A stretch of 64,000 nt of DNA from contig JADQAV010000028.1 in assembly GCA_019775845.1 (NCBI GenBank), forward strand, positions 124,001 through 188,000, read 5' to 3'. This stretch comes from Myrmaecium sp. VS I D KN 1. Taxonomy: Eukaryota > Ascomycota > Dothideomycetes > Valsariales > Valsariaceae. The position numbers and the translations under genes were made by a program. The notes below the pieces were generated by a model, which saw nothing but the letters and a program-made list of their open reading frames with translations, was not told the origin of the DNA and ran no database searches. Below are positions 34,401-44,260 of this stretch, one piece after another. Numbering within the stretch: position 1 is the stretch's first letter; every line of letters starts with the position of its first letter.

Positions 34401-35086
34401 TCCTTGTCCAAGAACCTGCTTCGACCAATGAAGGATTTCCTGCGACTTGGGCTCGCGCTTTTAAGCCTCCTCTTCGCCGCTGCGGCATCGTCTTCTACCA
34501 CCCCATCCTCCGTTGTAGTCTTCCCCGGAGAGGCAGATCTAGACGTGGCAGATACCCATGACTTCCTCCTCAGCTTCGTCAACGTCCGTGTAGGTGCCCT
34601 GGGTCTCTCCTCCTCCGCGGTCGAACCCCCTTGTTGCGGCGCAGGCTTGTCCTGCCCGTCCGACTCTGCGTCCCGGGCTTTTTGTGATAGTAATCTCGAG
34701 ATGCCGATGCGCGAAAGCGAGTTGGAACGCACGGTTTTCGTGGGCGCAGGAATCAGCTCGATCGGAGCTTCGAGTTCCGGGCTGCTGCCGCCAGAGGACT
34801 TGTACGACGTTGCGTCCCCATTGCTCGTGTTCGACAGGGTGAGGTCGTCCTCCGAAATCGTCCCCTTGAGCTCCACGACGGCGGCGTCTTCGTAGATGGG
34901 GTCTTTGACGTGTGGAAAGTATGTGTAGCTGGCGGAACGAGGAAGGTATACATTGTCAGGCATGCGCGGCGCTTCGACAACGGCGGTCTCGGTACCAAGG
35001 TTACCAGCGGAGGAGTTCCAGTCTCTTCCGTGCTCGTGGCTCCAGACCCTGTTCCGTTGATCTGCGACAATGCCGGCGGCCGACAT
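31491..35086 (-). CDS. Large DUF1765-like fungal protein
   Basis: Three exons, 35086-34050, 33999-32425 and 32373-31491, encode 1164 aa. Both introns are 50-51 bp and phase 2. The splices rebuild DYQKFHSKSLALKTNVIRTA and GELDILTTLHDRLR. The first ~320 residues are disordered, with SP-rich and basic segments. A conserved helical core follows (LWGVFRTLDSDYQKF; RPEDLERRAIILNKWWTGLLEM; SGTDRPAILEG; SLVTFSGKTCAYAFFFCP). This is the fungal family annotated as DUF1765 (UPF0592), judged from memory; its molecular function is unknown. After a second disordered stretch, the C-terminus has another ordered block (FSFRWHLDWVDKRFHLQNINL) and ends with EWTMIVMEHQNFFDRRR. The first donor (GTTGGT) is weaker than average; a GTACAC donor 4 bp downstream would shift frame. 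Confidence 0.75.
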
Positions 35087-36801
35087 GGCGAAGGTGGTGT
35101 TTTGTGATCAGTCAGTTGTCAGCGCGCCATACGATGTTTTGAGTATTTCTATGTCGTGTATTCCATTCTGGGTCGGCGAGGCTATGCTGGGAAGTGGGCA
35201 GCGGGCGTAACTAGGTAGTGGAGCCGAGCGCGATCCGCAAAGGGCCGTGGAAGACGATAGTCACAGCGATGGAAGAAATGTCTCCAAACGGAGGGTCGGT
35301 CACGTAAAGATAGGCTGGAGACGCAGTCACCAGTCGCCCACGCAACGGAGGTCGGTCGTTAAAGGGGTTTGCAGCTTCGTCGTGCACACTTCGGTGCGGG
35401 TTGGAAAGGGTGGAGCCCGGCGATATTTGCTGAAGCAGCGACCGGCACAGGCCGCCCGCGAGGACGACGGACTGTTCTGTGACGTGCAGGTGGGTTTAAT
35501 CAAAGGAAGAGGTAAGGACAGACACGGGCGCAGAGACGGGAGCGATCCACCCACCAGCCTCCTGCACGAGATGTTCACCAGGACGACGCAATCGAGCCAT
35601 CTGATCGGCAAAATTGTCTACGGGCGGGTGGCAGGCAAAGAGCTGACGACGGGGTGCACTCCTGCGCGTGCAGGCCAGTCCACCCACACCCCCCCTCACC
35701 TTGCTGCACCTGGCAGCTCGTCTCAGCGTCTCCTAGTAGGATTGCCGTTCCGGCCGAAGCAAGGGTAATCCGGCGGTGCCCGGTGGGTGGTGATTGGTTC
35801 CTTCAGGGGTTATTTTTGGCACGTTGGCCGCCACTGAGGCACCCGGCTGGACGACCTGAGGCAACAATCACTCATCCGTGTCTTCCGTCGGAGTACTCCA
35901 TATATACGCAGGTAGTGACTTCAGATCAACTCGGCCGCAACTGTGAGATACGAGAGTGAACGAAGTCCTCGTTTTCTCGTTCGCGAAACGATATACGCTA
36001 CCTGACGGTGAGGAGGCGTCAGTGTCGTACGACCGAGAGGAACAGGCCATGACAGTGCTGTTATCTCCTTGCGAATTGACCAGCCTTATAATACAAACTG
36101 GGTCGCCGCCTTGCAAGCACAGGTTCACTCGGCATCCCTAGATCGGAGAACAAGCCTGCACATACCCCCCAGCCGTTACCGCTTCATCTCCGCACCAGCT
36201 GCACCTCTACACTCAACAACCCGGACCTGATAAGCCAGGAGTAATATACCCACGACATGCTGTCTCAGGCGCCAAGGCAGCCAATGGCGACTTGCCCAGG
36301 CACGGTTGCGTAACGTGTAACAACCGACACGTTCGGGTGGTGATTGGTTGCTGCATGGTTATAAAGACAAACGGTAATCTCATCCCAAACATCTGCCCTC
36401 CATGGAGGTTCCTTTGCAGTCTCCGCTAGCAAGATGAATGATTGATGCGGTCCAGATGCTGCTGGCTCTGGCGCCTTTTCAAGGGGTTAATTGGCTGTGG
36501 ATGTCGCCGCTGGGCTCGGGCATGGATCATCACGCTATCCGAATCCAGAAATCATGGGCACGGCGTTCATCTGATACAGAGGATAGACATAAATTGAAGC
36601 TAGCTTCCAATGTCCTACGTAGGTAGGAAGTGATCTCTCCGCGTTCTGGTCCAGCGATGCGCAGTCACGTGAAATCGGATACCGAACCGGCCCGGATGGA
36701 CGGAGGTCAAGTCCAAATGCTTTCGCTATTGTGACAGCTAGAGGATATTCGAAGATTTATACAGGGCGGATTTTGAAAGTGTGGGTGTCATGTTACTGCA
36801 C
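35087..36801. other. Upstream region of DUF1765-like gene
   Basis: A 1.7 kb region between the DUF1765-like start and the 3' end of ATP14. Several short frames (for example 35247-35768 plus) lack protein character. ATTGG (CCAAT-type) motifs occur near 35790 and 36340. Nothing else is identified. Confidence 0.45.
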
Positions 36802-37298
36802 TTAGTGGGCAGCCGAAGCCTCCTCCTCCTCCTCGACGAACCAGTCCTCCTCCACGGCAGGAGCGCCATCCTCACCAGCCTGACCTTCAAGCTCCACCTG
36901 CTGAGCCTCGTACGCCTTCAAGTCGTTCGCGATGTCGCTCTCCTCGGGGGAGGGAGGGGGCTTGGGGATGGAGAACTTCTGAACGTGACCCTCGGCATCG
37001 GAAGGCTTGACGGCCGGGACCTTGTAGTTCTTCAATTCGCGCAGGTACAGGTCCTGAACCAGGTCGGCTATATCGGTCGGGGCACATCTTAGCTGCTACT
37101 CTCATGCTACGCGCGGGTTCGACATCGCATACCTTGACGGACAGCGGTAGGAGTGATGAAAGTCCTACGGGAAAGGACGACCTGGGGCCGGGCCAGGCGG
37201 ACGAGGGATTGGCGCTGGAAAGAGCGTCGGATTAGCAATTGGTCAAAGGATACATCGACAAGATCTCGTACCGAAGCCCTGAGCGTCTGTCCAAGCAT
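36802..37298 (-). CDS. ATP14: Mitochondrial F1Fo-ATP synthase subunit h
   Basis: Three exons, 37298-37272, 37214-37133 and 37067-36802, encode 124 aa. Introns of 57 and 65 bp have CTAATC and CTAAG-type branch regions. The basic N-terminus (MLGQTLRASRQSLVRLARPQ ... RRTFITPTAVRQ) is a mitochondrial presequence. It is followed by the conserved subunit h body ADLVQDLYLRELKNYKVP, KPSDAEGHVQKF and PPSPEESDIANDLKAYE, and a very acidic C-terminus (EEDWFVEEEEEA). Subunit h is a peripheral-stalk component of the fungal ATP synthase. The small size and the position of both introns within or near the presequence fit the family. Confidence 0.93.
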
Positions 37299-38232
37299 GT
37301 TGACTTGTGATGTGGTCGATGGGATGTGGGCTGGAGGGTTCGGCCTTGGAAGCTTCGATGTTGAGGTTGCCAAGGTTCGATTGTGCTCTTTGACTATTTT
37401 CCCGTAACGGACTAGCGCCGAAGCGCGCACTGCTTACCTCACTTCTTGCATGTCTTTGACTTCGCCCTTCACTCGTTCTCCTCATCCACTCGTTTGCAAC
37501 ATCGCTTCTCTCATCCCGCTGCTCTCGCTCGCGGCGTCGATCACAGTATCTCCCGGTTACCAGTGTTCGCACTGCTTGCATCCTCCAGAGGTGAAGGACG
37601 GCCGAGCAAGAGCTTCTCGCGGATTTACCCTCTTCTCGCAGTTCCACGGCCATCTCTGTAAGACTTCATCTCCCGGAAGACTTACGGACGCCTTTGCTGG
37701 TTCTAAGGCCCGCCGAACTGCATCCATATAGATAATACTACGTTCTCACAACGTAACGCTGCATATCTGCGACGTTTCCAATATCCATTTCCCCTGTAAC
37801 ACCTGGCTAGAGCCAGCGCCGCAACGCTTTCAAATCCACGAACTTGACGTGCCTCTTCCTCGTACACAAGCCGCTTGCGAGCTTCTATCGAAGCGGGGCC
37901 AGTCATTTCAGCCGTAAATAAAGAACGCTTGACAGTCTGCCCCTTGGGCGACGTGTTCATTCACGTACGCTTCATCCAGGTATAAACCAGCTTCAGGACG
38001 CTCTGTTGGACGAGAGCACCCAGTTGCAAACGGAGCACGTCCGCCGGTAACCGCGTCGTCAACCGCCAAAGTGTATTCCCCGCTCTTCCTTAAGACTTTC
38101 AAGGATCAGTACGGGCTTCGCCATCATAAAACTCGCGCTCAAGAAGCTGCGAGACGGAAGCATAAGCTAGAGGCGAAACAGAGTAGGCAAGCAGGGCTGC
38201 AGGAACGACTTAAGAAGCAAAAGCCCTCGGTC
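37299..38232. other. Divergent region ATP14 / TFIIB, with in-frame open extension
   Basis: A 934-bp region between divergent start codons. From about 37933 to 38232 the TFIIB frame stays open without an ATG. No separate gene is supported. Confidence 0.5.
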
Positions 38233-39312
38233 ATGGCTATAGAAGGACGAGTGCTGTCTCCTGGCGAGGTGCCGACGGAGGCTCCAGCGGCTGACTCGGC
38301 CCAATCCTGGGAACAGAACCTGAACATCCACTTAATCTGTCCCGACTGTCAAGAGGTACCGCCCAACCTGGTGGAAGAGTTCTCAAATGGTGATACCGTC
38401 TGTGCATCATGCGGCATTGTCCTTTCCAGTCACATTGTCGATACCCGCTCTGAATGGCGCACTTTCTCCAATGATGATCAAGGCAACGATGACCCCTCCC
38501 GTGTGGGTGATGCTGCCAATCCGCTCCTCAACGGGTCTCAGCTTGCAACCAACATCTCCTTCGCTGAAGGTGGCGGCAAGAACCGCGAGCTACACCGGGC
38601 CCAGACTAAGGCGAATACCGACAAGGTAACCAAAGCCTTGCAGTACGCCTACAAGCAGATTGGCACTCTGTGCGATGCGAAGCAGTTGCCTTCCACCGTA
38701 GCCGACACGGCAAAGCATATCTACAAGATCAGCGAGGAGTCCAAGTTGTTCAAGGGAAAGCCACAAGAGTCTGTCATTGCCGGCTGTATCTTCATCGCTT
38801 GCCGCAAGAACCAAGTGGATCGCACCTTCCGTGAAATCTACGGCCTGACGAGTGTTTCCAAGAAGGAAATCGGCAGAACGTTCAAGGCGCTGGAACGGTT
38901 CCTCCATGAGTACTCAAAGAAGAACCCGAACTCGCCCTTTGGCGTCCTCAGCCACCAGGATCAATACATGTCCACCACGTCCACGAAACCTGAGCAGCTC
39001 TGCCGTCGCTACTGCAACAAGCTTGGCATGTCCAAAAACGCTTCCTTCATCACGGAGAAGCTCGCAGAGCGCCAGGCTGCGCTGGGCGTCATCGCTGGTC
39101 GCTCACCCATCTCTGCCGCGGCTGCTTGTATCATGATGGTCTCCCACCTCATGGGCGAGCCGAAGTCCCCGAAGCAAATCGCTTCCGTTTGTGAGGTTAG
39201 CGATGGCACCATCCGCACCGCTTACAAGGGCCTCTATGCTGCCAGAGACGAGCTCATCGATGAGGAGTGGCTCAAGCGTGGCGGTGACAAGGCCCGCTTG
39301 CCCACTGGCTAA
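38233..39312 (+). CDS. SUA7: Transcription initiation factor TFIIB
   Basis: A single exon from the chosen ATG, 359 aa, the family's normal length. TFIIB bridges TBP on promoter DNA and RNA polymerase II. The N-terminal zinc ribbon is C36-x2-C39 ... C57-x2-C60 (ICPDCQE, CASCG). The B-reader/linker follows (IVDTRSEWRTFSNDDQGNDD). Two cyclin repeats come next: about residues 125-210 (KQIGTLCDAKQLPSTVADTA) and 235-310 (KLGMSKNASFITEKLAERQ). The C-terminus ends DEEWLKRGGDKARLPTG. The ATG at 38233 gives the usual short N-tail before WEQNLNIHLICPDC. The frame remains open about 100 codons upstream but contains no ATG, so a spliced 5' exon cannot be excluded. Confidence 0.93.
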   Translation: MAIEGRVLSPGEVPTEAPAADSAQSWEQNLNIHLICPDCQEVPPNLVEEFSNGDTVCASCGIVLSSHIVDTRSEWRTFSNDDQGNDDPSRVGDAANPLLNGSQLATNISFAEGGGKNRELHRAQTKANTDKVTKALQYAYKQIGTLCDAKQLPSTVADTAKHIYKISEESKLFKGKPQESVIAGCIFIACRKNQVDRTFREIYGLTSVSKKEIGRTFKALERFLHEYSKKNPNSPFGVLSHQDQYMSTTSTKPEQLCRRYCNKLGMSKNASFITEKLAERQAALGVIAGRSPISAAAACIMMVSHLMGEPKSPKQIASVCEVSDGTIRTAYKGLYAARDELIDEEWLKRGGDKARLPTG

Positions 39313-40532
39313 GCCGTTATCGGCCTGCTGGCTATCCAGCATGGATCCGTGGACAGCAGTGGGAACACTCGCTCAATGCTTGTCAAAGCAATGTCCATTT
39401 TCCTCACTTCTCTCTTCTACACCAAAAACAATCTATTAGCACAACTGCGGCTTCTACCGTTAATTTTGCATGTTCGGCGTTCTGGGTTTGGGAGATGGGA
39501 GGCTTGATATCTTCACATAAACATATCGGCCTTACCTACGCCGTTTCACCTACCGAGAAAGGGAAAGAAGGGAGAAAGACTGAAACACGTCCCGTTTCTT
39601 CCCTCCTTGATCTTTTCTTCGATTCATCGTTGCATCACTCTTTTAACCCATCAAAACTGAGTGTCTTGGGTTTTTAAGGAGGATATCGCTTTTCACCCTT
39701 ACAAGAAGAAAGGGAGAAAAGCCAGTCTTGAAATGCAGGAGGCCTCATGAATACTTCGACTTCAAGCGTCAGTGGAGGACGGCATTCTGGACCTTTGTTT
39801 TTTCTTCTCAAGCACACTCAGAAACAGACTGTGTACACATAAAAGCAAAATGGAAGAAGAAGCGTATTACTGCGCTTGTTCACCTTCACTTTGTTTTGTC
39901 CTGCTTTTGCTTGTGAGTGACAGGTGATCTGCTGTCGGAAGCTGTTCGAGAGTGCTGGATGAGTGCTGTGAGGTAAGTCATTCCGAAACTACACCTTTGA
40001 AGTGTAAAGAAAAGAGGAGAGCAGAGGGGAAGGAGAAGGAGAGGGGGACGGAGTTCTTCCCCCCTCTCTCTCTTCCTCCGTCTTCTCCGGCACGCGAGAC
40101 GAACAGCAGAGCCGCAAAGAAACACTTCGGTTCCCCAGAGAGCTCGTTCTTTTTCCCCCGCTCTTCGCATCTTACATTGTCTGTGTCTGATTGGAACATC
40201 GCCGGATTATTTCTTGCGGGGTGGTCAATTGTATGTCTACGCAGCAAGTTTTCTTTCTGTTCTGCCTTTTCGCCTCCCCTTCTGCAAGAGACCTGATCTC
40301 CCCCCCTCGAGCCTTTGCCTTGGGCTTTGTTCCTTTTTCATCCTGTCTGTCTCTGTCCCTTTTGCCTCCGCGGAGGGGGAGGGGTCGTCTTCTGCGGGCG
40401 GAAGTGAAAAGGGAAGGGGGGAGAGGCTTTGTGAAAGGGAAAGACGTGAACCTTCTGAGACAGGACGAGCATCAGTATGCTATGTTCATGTGGTATTCTA
40501 GCACCCACGGGGGGGGGGGGGGGGGGGGGGNN

Positions 40533-40563
<31 letters not shown>

Positions 40564-40833
40564 CACAGTAACAAGCACGAAGCAAATGAGGGGAAGAAAA
40601 AGAGTCTTCCATTTGCCGTCCCTTTTCCCACGCTATTCTGTACTTTTCTTCTTTCACGTCCCTCTGTCTTTCTCCCTGGCTCTCTTCCTCTCTTTCCTTC
40701 CCTCTGTGTTCTGATATTTCTCCCTCCCTCAACGCTCCACGAAACCCCGAAAAAAAGGGAGAGAACCATTCCGCACTCCTACTGTCCCGTTCCATCTTTA
40801 CAAACCCGCTCAGATCCCTCTGTCTCTCTTCGT
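39313..40833. other. Convergent intergenic region with assembly gap
   Basis: 3' regions of TFIIB (plus) and the peroxidase (minus), with the second poly-G/N/poly-C gap at 40509-40561. Open frames across the gap are artefacts of the homopolymers. Confidence 0.55.
40509..40561. other. Assembly gap flanked by poly-G and poly-C
   Basis: A run of 22 G, two N (40531-40532) and a run of 29 C, the same mirrored layout as the gap near 29.86 kb. Confidence 0.85.
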
Positions 40834-41841
40834 TCACCCCGCAAGCGCATCCGTGCAATCCACCAGCTCGTCGACGTTCTCCACGCCCAGGAGACCCAAG
40901 CGCGTCATCCTACAAACACCGTCAGAACCGTTAGAACAGAACCCAAAGAAAGAAAAAGGAAGGAAAGAAAAATCCACTCACGCATCCCCAAACAGCCCCT
41001 CCCACCGCCCCTGCTCCGCCGGCTCAACAAACCCCCGCATATACGGCCCCACATCATCATTCCGAATCAGCGCGCGGTCCGCGGGGAGGACAAACGGCGC
41101 CGTATCCGCATCCAGCTCGGCGTAATAGCGCACGTCGAGCGTGGACGGGGTCGAGTCGAGCGGGAGGCCGGCGAGATCCGGGTCGACGTGGCGCTGGCGG
41201 GCGACGGAGTGGGCGCCCAGCAGGGCGGCGAGGTCCTGCGCGCTGAAGCCTTGGGAGGTGAAGAGCGGGATGGTGAAGGAGGGCGGGCTGTTGGGGCCTG
41301 GGAGGAGCCCCGTGGGCGCCGGCGTGCTGGAGTCGTGCCGTCCGATGTAGGTCCGTATTGTTGGCCCGGGTGGGCAGGTGTGGATGGCTTTGGCTGTGGG
41401 TTTTTTCTTGGTGAGACGAGGAGTGACAGAGGGGGGAAGGGGAGAGGGGTGGGAGGCCTTACCGGCGGCGAACTGGAACATGTCCGCCACGCCGACGCCG
41501 CGGTCCTCGGCCAGCGTGCAGAGCGTCTGGCTGATATCCTCCAAGCCCCGGTTCTCCGCTCGGGCGTACTCGTCCGCCAGCGCGAGCGAGCCGTCGCAGC
41601 CGTTGTTGATGCAGTCGTGGAAGGCGGCGCGGATGGCGGCGCGCGCCCGGTCGTTGCAGCCGTCGAAGAGGTCGGCCAGCTCGGCGGCGATCTCGCGCCA
41701 GATGGCCGGGCAGCCGTCTTGTTCCCGGTTTTGCAGGCGGAGACCGCTGGTGAGGTTGGCGAGGGAAGGGGGGGATAGCGTGAGGGCGTGCGCGACGCGC
41801 AGGCAGAGCAGCGAGGGGAGGAGGATGGGTCGGAGACGCAT
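40834..41841 (-). CDS. Secreted class II-type heme peroxidase
   Basis: Three exons, 41841-41463, 41393-40982 and 40909-40834, encode 288 aa. Introns of 69 and 72 bp have good donors (GTAAGG, GTGAGT) and a TCTAACGG branch in the second. The first intron is a multiple of three without stops, so it can be misread as coding. A signal peptide covers about residues 1-20. The distal heme site is R71-x2-F74-H75-D76-C77 and the proximal ligand is H188 in LLGAHSVARQ. The IGRHD-type loop and GLLPGP motif mark the plant/fungal peroxidase superfamily, class II. The short third exon restores the C-terminal MTRLGLLGVENVDELVDC ending. It oxidises phenolic or other donors with H2O2 outside the cell; lignin activity is not implied. 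Confidence 0.85.
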
Positions 41842-44260
41842 GGTTTCGAGGCGGGGTTGCAGTAAAGGGATGGAGGAGGTCTATTCCGCAGATCAAACTA
41901 CGACTTCAACAAATGGATCGAAAGGGGGACGAGAGCAGAAAACGAGTGAAGGTGTGGTGATGGACTGAAAAGAACACACGCCCCCGTGCTAGGGGAAGGC
42001 GTGTCTCATATATACCGCTGTCTCTCCATCGCTATCGAAGAGCATTCGTTCCGTGGCGAACGACGGACAGAAGGAATGGAAGCGGCATAGAGCATTCGGA
42101 AAGTGGGAAAAGAAGAAGATATCCCGGCGAGCCGTAGCAGTGCATGCTCACGAACCCCTCGTTCAGAGAAGTCGTGCGTGCTGGCCGTGGCAAGCCGAAA
42201 AGGGACGAGAAGAGAGAAGAAAGGAAAGCGTCCCATAAACCCTAAGTTCGATAGTGGAAGAAGGCGAGAAGAGAGGGGGGGGAGGGGGAGATGGGAAATG
42301 GAAACAGGAAACAGGGCAATGAAAGCCGTAGCTGATGGGCCTCGACCATGAAGAAACTCGACAATACCATCCTCGACTTACCATATAACTCTCCAAATCC
42401 CATTCTCAGTGAACTTCTCGATCACACCTGAAGGAGGAAAGGAAAAAACGAAGAAAGAGGATATCAACTAATAACCCGCCCCGCAAAGTAATGACCCAGC
42501 AGCCTCCTCCATTCCTCGAGTGGTTCGATGGGTCGAAGGCAGAATAGGCGTCCGTACCGTCCATCGATCGAACGAACGAATCCACGCCTGCATCGTCAAC
42601 TCCACCTCGGTGACCCAGCGTTACCTGATCAGGTGCGGAGGAGGAAAAGAAGAAGAACAAGCGGGGTATGAGAAAAAGAAAAAGCGAAGGAGATGCAAGG
42701 AGGAAAAAGAAAAACAGAAGACACAAAAGAAAACGGAAGCCCAAATTCACTCACCCACCAACCTCCTCTTCCCACCCCTAAGCCGGCACTAAAACCATGA
42801 AATATGGTCGTCGAGTGTCGAATGTCTAGTGCTGGGTTTTCCTATTCGATTACTGGTCGAGCTGAGAGGGAGCGTTCTAGCTCCTCTAGTCTCCACCCCG
42901 GAATAGATAGGAGAGGAGCAAAAAGGGAAGAAGATGAGGTGAAAGAAATAGAAGGAAGCTAGAAAGCTAGAAAGTAGGAAAGATAGTAAGTAGAAACTCC
43001 ACAGGTTATCATTATCTTGATCGTGAACGCGCAACGGGAGAAGAATAGAGAAAGAGAAAGAGGGGGGAGAGGTAAGCGTATAGGAGTCGGATCGAGAAGA
43101 AGGAAAGGAAGGATATAAAGGAGAATAGAAAGTTGAGGATCTAGTAAATAGACTTTAGAGATTAGTATCTTCTTCATTAGCGCAATAGGCGGAAAAGTGA
43201 GAAATAATGGCGAAAATGTTTAAGAAAAAAAGGCGAACAAGAGATAGAGGCAAAATCATAAGCCGAAAGAAAAGATATCAAAAAAGCAACTCCATTCAAC
43301 ACAACCTCACTACCTAGCAACCCACAAAGCTATCAACACCAACAGATAACAGCACACAACACATTACGACACAACAGACCGCGCCAGAGACCGCGAAAGA
43401 ATCCCACGCCCCACCAAGGGAATGGAAGAAACGCTTTGGTAAGTACACTCAGAGAGATTCATCCTATTCCCACACGCAGCACATACGCCATGGAATGAGT
43501 TCCACCCGCCGTGTACGATGGAGATAGTGTCACGATCAGCCTTCGCGGCGTTTCCCTCTCCGTACGTACAGCACGTCCCTTTCCATTCCCAAGTCGCCCT
43601 TGGTCTGGTCTAGAAGAAGAAGAAGAGAAACCCCCAGTCCGGTCCAGTGATCCGAAACCCCCGTTCGTAAACCCGCCGAACTGTCGCCGCCCAGGATGAT
43701 GAGAAAGAGTCACAGCCCCCCCATGTGTCGTTGTGATTTGTGTCGCCAGCCCAGTCCAGTAAACCGAATCCCAAACGCGAGTAACACCGTTTTGATTGGC
43801 AAAAAACACCGACCAAATCACCCAGTCCCGCCCGTTTCCGAGTCCGATATATTTCCCTCCCTGTTCCCCTATTGCTCCGGGATATTGTGAATGCATGCAG
43901 AGAGACGAGAAGAGGAAAAGGAGAAAAAAGGTAAGATGCGGGGTTGGATGATGAAAAAGAATAAGCAGGCCAGAGGAAAGGGGTGCCTCCTTAGTGCTCG
44001 AACAGAACGTACAAAATAATACGAACTTTTTCGATGGAAAAAGGCAAAGCAAAAGACCCAAGGAAAGAAGCAAAAGGAATAAAAAGTCGAGGAAAGAATT
44101 GGTCTTTCGGCCGTGGCAGTCGTCAAGTCGTGACACAGGAAAAAGGAAATATTAGTGTCCACTGCACCTAGCTAGGAGGTGAACGAGGATGTACAGCAGC
44201 AATGCGGCTCTATTTCAAGCCAAACACGCTGCCTTCCTCGATGCACCGGTGCTTGCTGCT
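41842..44260. other. Intergenic, purine-rich, possible unassigned spliced transcript
   Basis: 2.4 kb between the peroxidase start and the 3' end of the Ifh1-like gene. The plus strand from about 42890 to 43250 is markedly purine-rich. Strong minus-strand splice-like sites occur at 42754, 42430/42427 and 42381 (donor GTAAGTCG), but I could not build a credible protein. No other feature was recognised. Confidence 0.4.
42007..42014 (-). promoter_or_regulatory. TATA box of peroxidase gene
   Basis: TATATATG on the minus strand, about 165 bp upstream of the peroxidase ATG at 41841. Confidence 0.45.

Noticed and set aside
35247-35768. 173-codon plus-strand frame upstream of the DUF1765-like gene
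   Set aside because: No recognisable protein features; it lies in a promoter region.
37703-38102. Two overlapping minus-strand frames between ATP14 and TFIIB
   Set aside because: Short, motif-free and antisense to the open extension of TFIIB; no splice sites join them convincingly.
40477-41778. Plus-strand 433-codon frame across the second gap
   Set aside because: Depends on the poly-G/N/poly-C artefact and is antisense to the peroxidase.
43459-44136. Minus-strand 225-codon frame with hydrophobic N-terminal half
   Set aside because: Leu/Phe richness comes from a pyrimidine-rich tract; no conserved motif and no splice support.
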